DNA of 12,194 bases from Bifidobacteriaceae bacterium (GTDB taxonomy: Bacteria; Actinomycetota; Actinomycetes; Actinomycetales; WQXJ01). The notes below the pieces were generated by a model. The model saw only the letters and a list, made by a program, of their open reading frames with translations, did not search any database and was not told the origin of the DNA. Every line of letters starts with the position of its first letter. Within the stretch, counting starts at the first letter, position 1. Position numbers and translations under genes: made by a program. The stretch covers positions 1 to 12,194 of the forward strand of contig JAITLE010000109.1 of the NCBI GenBank assembly GCA_031278075.1. Direction: 5' to 3'. Below are positions 6,574-12,194 of the stretch, one piece after another.

Positions 6574-7941
6574 AGTCAAGTACCGGTCGATCTCCCAGGC
6601 GCTGATCGCGCCATGCCAGTCGTAGAACTCATCACGCTTCAACTTGGCATAGTAGGCGGAAACGCCCCCAGTGGGGTCCAGGCCGTCTAGCACGCCCCTG
6701 ACCACACGGTTGCCTTCCAGCGCCTCGACGGCGTCCAGGAGAGTGCGGGCCAACGGCGGGCGCCCCTCATGGTGGCCCGCCCCGGGCGGCCCGGGGTCCG
6801 CGCCACGCCGGATCCCGTCGAGACCGGCGCCGAGGCAGGCCGCGATGGCGAGGTGGGGCGAGGCGGCGCCGTCCGCCACACGGATCTCGGAGCGCTGGTC
6901 GTCTGGGACGCGCACCATGACGCTCCTGTCGTCACCGCCGTAGGTCGCGTAGCGTGGGGCCCAGGTCGAACCGGACGCGGTGGTCTCGGCGCCGGTCCGC
7001 TTGTAAGAGTTGACCGTCGGGTTGAGGATCGCCATCAGCGCGTCGGCGTTGTCCAGCAGCCCCGCGACGTAGCCGCGCGCGGTGGGCGAGAGCCCGAAGC
7101 CCGAGGGGTCGTCGTAGCCCGCCGGCGCGGGGAAGGCGGACCCGGCCGGGCCCCAGAGCGACATGTGCATGTGCAGACCGCTGCCGGTGCGGTCGGCGAA
7201 CGGCTTGGGCATGAAGGTGGCCGTCATGCCGCGCTTCTCGGCGAGCATGCGGATGATGTAACGGGCTGTGATCACGCGATCGGCCGTCACCAACGCCCTG
7301 TCGAACGCGAAGTTCTGCTCGAACTGGCCGTTGGCGTCCTCGTGATCGGAGGCGTATGGGGCCCAGCCCAGGGACTCCATGGCGCGCGAGACGTCCGCCA
7401 GGTGGTCGAACTGGCGGATCAGACCGCGCGCGTCGTAGCAAGGCTGGTTGGCGGTGTCGGTCTCATCCGCCACCCTGATCCGGCCACCTGGGTCCTTGGT
7501 CACCAAGAAGTACTCGAGTTCCGCGCCCACCTTCAGGTCGAGGCCGAGTTCGGCCGCCTGCCGGATTTGCTCCTTGAGGATCTGACGCGGCGCGTACGGG
7601 TGGGCCACGCCCAGCCGGAAGGTGTCGCAGTGGACCATCGACAGCCCGCGCTGGATGAAGTGAAGCGGCGTGTAAGAGGCGAGGTCAGGGACCACGATCA
7701 GGTCGCCGTCGTTCGGGGCCAGCCCGATCGCCCCTGCGGCGAATCCGGCGAAGCCCATCTTGCCCGCCTCCAGATCATCCGCCGCGCCGATCGGCACCAA
7801 CTTTGAACACGGACGACCGGTCATCGTGGTGAACGTGGCCATGACGAAGTCGACGCCGTCGCGTCGAGCCATCTCCTTCAGGCTGGGCCCCTCGGGGCGG
7901 CCGATGGCCGCCGGTTCGCGTGTGAGAGCAGTCGCTGACAT
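6568..7941 (-). CDS. glnT: Glutamine synthetase-like gamma-glutamyl ligase (GlnT/GmaS type)
   Basis: The 457-residue product has the complete active-site set of the glutamine synthetase fold. Metal ligands are GAELEYF (Glu141, Glu143), DHEDANGQFEQ (Glu201, Glu208) and GSGLHMHM (His257). Substrate and ATP arginines are NSYKR (Arg315), DDRSVMVR (Arg339, Arg344) and EIR (Glu352, Arg354). The enzyme should use ATP to join an amine to the gamma-carboxyl of glutamate: ammonia (glutamine), or methylamine as in gamma-glutamylmethylamide synthetase. The usual NPY after the last arginine reads SPH (361-363). Its position at the head of a GlxBCD/MgsABC-type operon and divergent from Amt favours the GlnT/GmaS branch over housekeeping GlnA. 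The ATG at 7941 has AGGAGG 4 nt upstream; upstream in-frame sequence lacks family similarity. Substrate cannot be settled from sequence alone. Confidence 0.9.
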   Translation of the reverse strand: MSATALTREPAAIGRPEGPSLKEMARRDGVDFVMATFTTMTGRPCSKLVPIGAADDLEAGKMGFAGFAAGAIGLAPNDGDLIVVPDLASYTPLHFIQRGLSMVHCDTFRLGVAHPYAPRQILKEQIRQAAELGLDLKVGAELEYFLVTKDPGGRIRVADETDTANQPCYDARGLIRQFDHLADVSRAMESLGWAPYASDHEDANGQFEQNFAFDRALVTADRVITARYIIRMLAEKRGMTATFMPKPFADRTGSGLHMHMSLWGPAGSAFPAPAGYDDPSGFGLSPTARGYVAGLLDNADALMAILNPTVNSYKRTGAETTASGSTWAPRYATYGGDDRSVMVRVPDDQRSEIRVADGAASPHLAIAACLGAGLDGIRRGADPGPPGAGHHEGRPPLARTLLDAVEALEGNRVVRGVLDGLDPTGGVSAYYAKLKRDEFYDWHGAISAWEIDRYLTS

Positions 7942-7971
7942 CTCGCCTCCTGGATTCGGGTGCTCGCTGAG

Positions 7972-8006
7972 TCCACTGCCAGAGAACGGAGATTCCTTGC
8001 AGTGGA
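7972..8006. promoter_or_regulatory. Inverted repeat in the leader of the ligase operon
   Basis: TCCACTGC (7972-7979) and GCAGTGGA (7999-8006) are perfect 8-bp complements around a 19-base centre. They lie 31 bp upstream of the ligase start codon. The element could be a leader hairpin in the minus-strand transcript or a repressor/activator operator. No known regulator's site is recognised. Confidence 0.4.
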
Positions 8007-8017
8007 ACACGATGACA

Positions 8018-8054
8018 GTTAACCACACCCAAGATGCCTGGTAGCCGAGTTAAC
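8018..8054. promoter_or_regulatory. Paired AGTTAAC sites in the divergent promoter region
   Basis: The heptamer AGTTAAC occurs at 8017-8023 and again at 8048-8054; its core GTTAAC is palindromic. The copies start 31 bp apart, close to three helical turns, so proteins bound at both would face the same side. Such AT-rich hexamers are rare in DNA this GC-rich. Their place between two divergent nitrogen genes suggests a shared operator, but the regulator is not identified. Confidence 0.4.
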
Positions 8055-8087
8055 GCGACCGACACGGACGTTTTGCCGGGCCGACAC
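8050..8087 (+). promoter_or_regulatory. Possible GlnR-type binding box upstream of amt
   Basis: The actinobacterial GlnR site is a series of gTnAc and GaAAc half-sites with 6-bp spacers. Here TTAAC (8050-8054), GACAC (8061-8065), TTTGC (8072-8076) and GACAC (8083-8087) follow at exactly 11-bp steps. The first, second and fourth are one base off consensus; the third is poor. The box ends about 34 bp before a candidate -10 element, a usual place for an activator. It fits the expected nitrogen control of amt and glnT genes but remains tentative. Confidence 0.4.
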
Positions 8088-8120
8088 GTCGCCGTAGCAA
8101 GAATCGCTGTCTACTCAACA

Positions 8121-8126
8121 TAGTCT
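8121..8126 (+). promoter_or_regulatory. Candidate -10 element of the amt promoter
   Basis: TAGTCT matches the loose actinobacterial -10 pattern TAnnnT and lies in a short AT-richer stretch 53 bp before the amt start codon. No good -35 hexamer stands 16-18 bp upstream, as is common for activator-dependent promoters. A strong ribosome site, GAGGAGGT at 8165-8172, follows. Confidence 0.3.
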
Positions 8127-8179
8127 GGCCGGGCGGGAATCCTTGGCTGATGCAAGGCACCACTGAGGAGGTACTTGTC

Positions 8180-9442
8180 ATGGAATCAATCGCGGGTGAC
8201 ACCGCTTGGATCTTGGCCAGCACAGCGCTGGTCACACTGATGGTGCCGGGGCTGGCGTTTTACTACGGCGGCATGACCGGCTTCAAGACCGCGCTGAACA
8301 TGCTGCTGATGGTCAGCGGCGCCTTCGCCGTGGTGCTGGTCACCTGGGTGCTGATCGGCTACACCGTGGCCTTCGGCGATTCGGTGGGCGGCGCCGGGCT
8401 GATCGGCGACCCGACCGAGTTCCTGGGCCTGAACGGATTGCTCGGCTCAGAGGACAACGAGGGGCTGCCGCCCCTCCTGGTCGCGGGGTTCATGTCCATC
8501 TTCGCGTCTCTGACCACCGGGATCATCGCCGGCGCGGCCGCCGACCGCATGAAGTTCGGGGCGTGGATGGTCTTCGCCGGCATCTGGCTCGCCGTGGTCT
8601 ACGCGCCAGTGTGCCACTGGGTCTTCGACTTCGACGCCGAGGGCCACACCGGCGGCTGGATCGCCAACAAGCTCCAGGCGATCGACTTCGCCGGCGGCAC
8701 CGCGGTCCACATCAACTCAGGCGCCGCGGGGCTCGCCCTCGCCCTGGTGCTGGGCCAGCGCCGCTCGTTCAACCGGCCGCCCAGACCGCACTCGCTACCG
8801 CTGGTCCTGCTCGGGGCCCTGTTGCTGTGGGCTGGCTGGTACGGCTTCAACGGCGGCTCCGCGCTCGCGGCCAACAACGCCGCCGGCGTGATGTCCGCCA
8901 ACACTCTGTTCGGGACGGGCGCGGCGACCCTCGCGTGGCTGGCGGTGGAAAAGATCCGCTACGGACACTCGACCGCCCTCGGCGGAGCCTCCGGCATGGT
9001 GACCGGACTGGTCGCGCTCACCCCTTCGGGCGCCGCAGTGGACGCCATCGGCGCCCTGGTCATCGGTGCGGCCGCCGGCGTGCTCTGCTGCTTCGCGGTC
9101 AACTGGAAACGGCGGCTCGGGTACGACGACTCGCTGGACGTGGTCGGCGTGCACCTGGTGGGCGGCATCCTCGGCACGCTGATGATCGGGTTGCTGGCCA
9201 ACCCGGACGCGCCGAACGCGGGCACTGGCCTCTTCTACGGCGGCGGGTTCAAGCTGCTCGGGATCCAGGCGGTGGCGGCCGCGGCGGTGATCGCCTACTC
9301 GTTCACGGTGACCTGGCTGATCGCCTTCGCGCTGCACAAGACCATGGGCATCCGGGTCAGTCCCGAAATCGAGGACGAAGGCCTCGACGTGCCGGTCCAC
9401 GCGGAACGCGCCTACGAGATCCCGGGCACAGTGAGCGACTGA
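8180..9442 (+). CDS. amt: Ammonium transporter, Amt family
   Basis: The 420-residue product is highly hydrophobic along its length, consistent with the 11 membrane helices of Amt channels. It has the Amt signature DFAGGTAVHINSGAAGL with the first pore histidine (His177) and SLDVVGVHLVGG with the second (His325). It should import ammonium, and probably methylammonium, across the cell membrane. At the external recruitment site the motif reads CHWVF: the position of E. coli AmtB Trp148 is Phe149. I recall HWVF in other actinobacterial Amts too. The ATG at 8180 was chosen over one 30 bp upstream because GAGGAGGT stands 7 nt before it and the family N-terminus begins there. The usual partner glnK does not follow; the next gene is a reductase 93 bp away. 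It is divergent from the GlnT/GmaS operon, so shared nitrogen control is likely. Confidence 0.97.
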   Translation: MESIAGDTAWILASTALVTLMVPGLAFYYGGMTGFKTALNMLLMVSGAFAVVLVTWVLIGYTVAFGDSVGGAGLIGDPTEFLGLNGLLGSEDNEGLPPLLVAGFMSIFASLTTGIIAGAAADRMKFGAWMVFAGIWLAVVYAPVCHWVFDFDAEGHTGGWIANKLQAIDFAGGTAVHINSGAAGLALALVLGQRRSFNRPPRPHSLPLVLLGALLLWAGWYGFNGGSALAANNAAGVMSANTLFGTGAATLAWLAVEKIRYGHSTALGGASGMVTGLVALTPSGAAVDAIGALVIGAAAGVLCCFAVNWKRRLGYDDSLDVVGVHLVGGILGTLMIGLLANPDAPNAGTGLFYGGGFKLLGIQAVAAAAVIAYSFTVTWLIAFALHKTMGIRVSPEIEDEGLDVPVHAERAYEIPGTVSD

Positions 9443-9468
9443 GCCCAAAGCGGGACCCGCGCGGATCG

Positions 9469-9497
9469 CTGATGGGGTCGAGGCCGGACACTAGAAT
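9469..9497 (+). promoter_or_regulatory. Candidate promoter of the reductase-glucosidase unit
   Basis: CTGATG (9469-9474) and TAGAAT (9492-9497) are 17 bp apart in the 93-bp gap after amt. The -10 is a good match (5 of 6 to TATAAT) and the -35 a weak one. The start codon lies 38 bp downstream. This would let the two downstream genes be expressed apart from amt. Confidence 0.4.
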
Positions 9498-9535
9498 GTT
9501 GGAGGTTTGACCGCGCCCCAAACGGAAGAGAAGCC

Positions 9536-10483
9536 ATGAAGACTTTCACCATGCCTGGCACCGGGCTTAGAACACCCAACATCGTGGCGGGGATGATGCG
9601 AATCGCCGGGAAGACCGACTCCGAGATCCGTGAGCTGGTGGCGGCCGCCCTAGACGTCGGCGTGACCTTTTTCGACCACGCCGACGTCTACGGCGGCGAG
9701 ACCCACAAATGCGAGGCACGGTTCGCCGAGGCGCTGAAGCTGACCCCTGCCCAGCGCGAGAAGGTGATCCTCCAAACCAAGGCCGGCATAGTGCCGACAG
9801 GCGAGGGCTGGGCCTACTTCGACTACTCCGCCGAGCACCTGATCGCCTCGGCGGAGGGGTCGCTGCGCGCCCTGCGCACCGACTATATCGACATCCTGCT
9901 GCTGCACCGGCCCGACGCGTTGGTCGAACCGGAAGAGGTGGCCGCAGCCTTCGACCAGCTCCACGCCCAAGGCAAGGTGCGCCACTTCGGGGTGTCGAAC
10001 CACTCCCCGCGGCAGATCGATCTGCTCAAGACCGCTGTCCGCCAGCCGTTGGTGGCTAACCAGCTACAGCTTTCGATCACCCATTCGCCGCTGGTCGCGC
10101 AAGGACTCGCCGTCAACATGGAGAAACTGGACCAGTCGGTGGTCAGGGACGGCGGCGGCCTGCTCGACTACTGCCGCGCGAACGGCATCACCGTGCAGGC
10201 CTGGTCCCCGTTCCAGCGGGGGTTCTTCGACGGCGTGTTCCTGGGCGACCGCGAACGGGAACCCAAACTCAACGACGTGATCGACAAGCTCGCCGCCAAA
10301 CACAAGGTGGAGCCCATCGCCATCGCCACCGCGTGGATCACCCGGCACCCGGCCAACATGCAGGTGGTGCTCGGCACCACGAATCCCGCCCGCGTCGCGG
10401 CGGCCGCGCTGGGCTCCGATCTGCCGCTGACCCGCAAAGAGTGGTACGAGCTGACCCTGGCCGCGGGTCACATCACGCCCTGA
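9536..10483 (+). CDS. Aldo/keto reductase, YdhF-like
   Basis: The 315-residue product has the length and motifs of the aldo/keto reductase superfamily: a TIM barrel with the catalytic tetrad Asp47 and Tyr52 (FFDHADVYGG), Lys82 (QTKAG) and His124 (LLLHRPD). The HADVYGG, LLLHRPD, QGKVRHFGVSNHSP and NQLQLSITH segments resemble E. coli YdhF. Such enzymes reduce carbonyl groups with NADPH in the cytoplasm; the substrate cannot be read from sequence. The C-terminal GTTNPARV stretch lies where the cofactor phosphate is bound. The ATG at 9536 is preceded by GGAAGAGAAG. The gene ends 25 bp before the beta-glucosidase gene on the same strand, so the two probably form a small operon, which may hint at a sugar-derived substrate. 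Confidence 0.92.
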   Translation: MKTFTMPGTGLRTPNIVAGMMRIAGKTDSEIRELVAAALDVGVTFFDHADVYGGETHKCEARFAEALKLTPAQREKVILQTKAGIVPTGEGWAYFDYSAEHLIASAEGSLRALRTDYIDILLLHRPDALVEPEEVAAAFDQLHAQGKVRHFGVSNHSPRQIDLLKTAVRQPLVANQLQLSITHSPLVAQGLAVNMEKLDQSVVRDGGGLLDYCRANGITVQAWSPFQRGFFDGVFLGDREREPKLNDVIDKLAAKHKVEPIAIATAWITRHPANMQVVLGTTNPARVAAAALGSDLPLTRKEWYELTLAAGHITP

Positions 10484-10508
10484 CCCCCACCAACCGGAGG
10501 ACTCGACC

Positions 10509-11963
10509 ATGGCCGCCGCAGCGAACCCCTTCCCTGAAGACTTCATCTGGGGAACAGCCACCGCTTCCTATCAGATCGAGGGCGCGGTGCGCGAGGGCGG
10601 GCGGGGACCTTCCATCTGGGACACGTTCTCCCACACTCCGGGACGCGTGTTCGCCGGCCAGAACGGCGACGTGACCTGCGACCACTACCACCGCTGGGAG
10701 GAGGACCTAGACCACATGGCTCGGCTCGGCCTTCAGGCGTACCGCTTCTCGACGGCCTGGCCCCGCATCCAGCCCGGAGGCGTGGGCCGCGCCAACCAGG
10801 CCGGCCTCGACTTCTACGACAAGCTGGTGGACGGCCTGCTCGCCCGCGGCATCCGGCCGGTGGCCACCCTTTACCACTGGGATCTGCCCCAAGCCCTCCA
10901 AGACCAAGGTGGTTGGCCCGCCCGCGACACGGCACGCCGGTTCGCGGACTACGCCGAGATAGTCGCGGCCGCTCTCGGAGACAGGGTCGAGACGTACACC
11001 ACCCTCAACGAACCGTGGTGCGCCGCCTTCCTTGGGCACGCCTCCGGCGCGCACGCGCCGGGGATCACGAACCCCCTCGCCGCGCTCAAAGCCGCCCACC
11101 ATCTGAACCTGGCCCACGGCCTCGCGGTCCAAGCGGTGCGCGCGGCCGCCCCCGGCGCACAGGCCTCGGTCACCCTGAACCTGCACGTCATCCGCCCGGC
11201 GACCGATTCAGCTGAGGACGCGGACGCCGCCCGCCAAGTCAAAGCCGTCGGCAACGAGATCTTCCTCGGCCCGATGCTCGAGGGCGTCTACCCGGCGGAC
11301 CTCCTCGAAGATCTCGCGCCCGTCACCGACTTCGACTTCGTGGAGAGCGAGGACCTGACGTCCATCAACCAACCGATCGATTGGCTGGGCGTCAACTATT
11401 ACTCGACCTCGGCGGCGCGCCGCCGCGACGGCGGCCGGGCAGGGCGCACGGCGGGCCCGCCACGGGTCGGGCCGGGGGGGGAGACTGCGGGGACGGAATC
11501 GTCCAATGGGGGTCACGGCCCCGGCAATCCGTGGGTCGGCGCTGATTGCGTCGAGTTCCTCCCTCCCACGGGGCCGCTCACCGACATGGGTTGGAACATC
11601 GACCCGCCGGGCCTGACCGAACTCCTGGTCGGGATGGCGCGGCGGTATCCGGGGTTGCCGCTCGCCGTCACCGAGAACGGCTCGGCGTTCGGCGACACAC
11701 TGGAGCCGGACGGCGCCGTGCACGATCCCGACCGCATCGCCTACCTGGAAAGCCACGTCGCCGCGGTGGCCGAAGCGATAGCCCAAGGAGCGTGTGTCAC
11801 CGGGTACTACGCCTGGTCCCTGATGGACAACTTCGAGTGGGGCCACGGCTACAGCCGCCGCTTCGGCCTGATCTACGTCGACTACGCCAACGGCCAGGCG
11901 AGGCACTGGAAAGACTCGGCCCGCCGCTATCAACAGCTGATAGCGGCCCAAGGCCGCATCTAG
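10509..11963 (+). CDS. Beta-glucosidase, glycoside hydrolase family 1
   Basis: The 484-residue product spans a full GH1 barrel. It starts with PEDFIWGTATASYQIEGA (9-26), has the acid/base Glu168 in TLNEPW and the nucleophile Glu389 in VTENG, and ends with WSLMDNFEWGHGYSRRFGLIYVDY (436-459), the sugar-binding Trp/Glu region. It should hydrolyse beta-glucosides such as cellobiose and, with no signal peptide visible, act in the cytoplasm. Residues about 302-340 form an Arg/Gly/Ser-rich low-complexity loop between VNYYS and NPWVGAD, where the family is variable but this one looks long; it includes a run of eight G. Catalytic residues are intact, so the gene is not broken. The ATG at 10509 follows a GGAGG site. 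No LacI-type regulator or sugar transporter is seen next to it. Confidence 0.95.
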   Translation: MAAAANPFPEDFIWGTATASYQIEGAVREGGRGPSIWDTFSHTPGRVFAGQNGDVTCDHYHRWEEDLDHMARLGLQAYRFSTAWPRIQPGGVGRANQAGLDFYDKLVDGLLARGIRPVATLYHWDLPQALQDQGGWPARDTARRFADYAEIVAAALGDRVETYTTLNEPWCAAFLGHASGAHAPGITNPLAALKAAHHLNLAHGLAVQAVRAAAPGAQASVTLNLHVIRPATDSAEDADAARQVKAVGNEIFLGPMLEGVYPADLLEDLAPVTDFDFVESEDLTSINQPIDWLGVNYYSTSAARRRDGGRAGRTAGPPRVGPGGETAGTESSNGGHGPGNPWVGADCVEFLPPTGPLTDMGWNIDPPGLTELLVGMARRYPGLPLAVTENGSAFGDTLEPDGAVHDPDRIAYLESHVAAVAEAIAQGACVTGYYAWSLMDNFEWGHGYSRRFGLIYVDYANGQARHWKDSARRYQQLIAAQGRI

Positions 11964-11972
11964 CGGCCCCTT

Positions 11973-12036
11973 CCGGTCCGGGGCGGCCTGACGATTCCTA
12001 CACTTCTCCCGCCAGAACCGAAAAGTGTAGACTTCC
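11973..12036. repeat. 64-bp direct repeat, copy 1, with inner inverted repeat
   Basis: This stretch, beginning CCGGTCCGGGGCGGCCTGAC 9 bp after the glucosidase stop, matches 12131-12194 at 63 of 64 positions (12032 C versus 12190 G). Inside it CTACACTT (11998-12005) and AAGTGTAG (12023-12030) are perfect complements around a 17-base loop. It might act in RNA as a 3' hairpin of the glucosidase transcript, but there is no T-tract, so a classic terminator is not supported. Confidence 0.85.
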
Positions 12037-12130
12037 GCGCCCGCAGCCCCCGCTAGCAACTCAGCCCCACCACCCGCCCATCTACGTCTCCGCAGGTCAG
12101 CGCCCCGCACCGGTTCCGGCCCGCTGCACC
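12037..12130. other. Non-coding spacer between the two 64-bp repeats
   Basis: These 94 bp are C-rich on the plus strand and hold no supported gene. The 13-bp palindrome CCCCGG-T-CCGGGG (12129-12141) straddles its right end and the start of repeat copy 2. Whether the spacer is itself part of a larger 158-bp unit cannot be seen, because the window ends. Confidence 0.6.
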
Positions 12131-12194
12131 CCGGTCCGGGGCGGCCTGACGATTCCTACACTTCTCCCGCCAGAACCGAAAAGTGTAGAGTTCC
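12131..12194. repeat. 64-bp direct repeat, copy 2, reaching the window edge
   Basis: This is the same sequence as copy 1, offset by 158 bp with one mismatch. The inverted repeat arms lie at 12156-12163 and 12181-12188. The identity continues to the last base of the window, so the true repeat may be longer or present in more copies to the right. Confidence 0.85.

Noticed and set aside
6769..7806. Plus-strand open frame of 345 codons opposite the ligase gene
   Set aside because: No recognisable domain; it mirrors the glutamine-synthetase-like gene, whose active-site residues are all present on the minus strand.
9451..9461. Terminator after amt (GCGGG-A-CCCGC)
   Set aside because: The stem is five pairs around a single base, which cannot form a stable loop, and no T-tract follows.
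8206..9510. 434-codon open frame on the plus strand overlapping amt in another frame
   Set aside because: Arg/Gly/His-rich, non-hydrophobic product, while the amt frame has both pore histidines and the membrane helices.
11965..11984. Intrinsic terminator just after the beta-glucosidase (GCCCC and GGGGC arms)
   Set aside because: Only a 5-bp stem with a 9-base loop and no run of T afterwards; kept out of the feature list.
11973..12194. CRISPR array
   Set aside because: Only two units are visible, 64 bp each with a 94-bp spacer, outside the usual sizes, and no cas gene is near.
1..12194. tRNA, rRNA, transposase or integrase genes
   Set aside because: I saw no sequence or protein in any frame that supports one.

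Overview
The window is strongly GC-rich. It uses GTG as well as ATG starts, has tightly overlapping genes, and its protein sequences look like those of high-GC Gram-positive bacteria (Actinomycetota). I cannot place it more finely than that.

Left part (1-7941, all on the minus strand, so read right to left). This is a seven-gene run that looks like one operon. First comes a GlnT/GmaS-type glutamine-synthetase-like ligase. Three proteins follow that together make a split, glutamate-synthase-like enzyme: a class II glutaminase subunit, a GXGXG beta-helix subunit and an FMN subunit (the GlxB/GlxC/GlxD or MgsA/MgsB/MgsC set). Next is a large membrane iron-sulfur protein of the EtfD/DgcB type, then the electron-transfer flavoprotein subunits EtfB and EtfA; EtfA runs off the left edge. 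Most junctions overlap or are under 55 bp (GTGA, TGATG and a 40-bp overlap), which points to coordinated expression.

Middle (7942-8179). A 238-bp divergent control region separates this operon from a plus-strand ammonium transporter (Amt). It holds two copies of AGTTAAC 31 bp apart, a possible GlnR-type box and an inverted repeat in the ligase leader.

Right part (8180-12194, plus strand). Amt is followed by a probable separate two-gene unit, a YdhF-like aldo/keto reductase and a GH1 beta-glucosidase. The last 231 bp are non-coding and carry a 64-bp direct repeat in two nearly identical copies, each with an inner inverted repeat; the second copy reaches the window edge.

How the genes may work together. 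Transporter, gamma-glutamyl ligase and three-subunit synthase match the parts list for taking up ammonium or a methylated amine, coupling it to glutamate and re-forming glutamate or N-methylglutamate. The FMN subunit lacks the Cys triad of the 3Fe-4S cluster and there is no GltD partner, so a normal NADPH-driven GOGAT is unlikely. The attached EtfD-EtfB-EtfA module suggests that electrons from a flavin dehydrogenase, perhaps encoded beyond the left edge and acting on an N-methyl compound, are passed to the quinone pool. This pairing is the most interesting feature of the window. The functional reading is inference; the gene families are clear.
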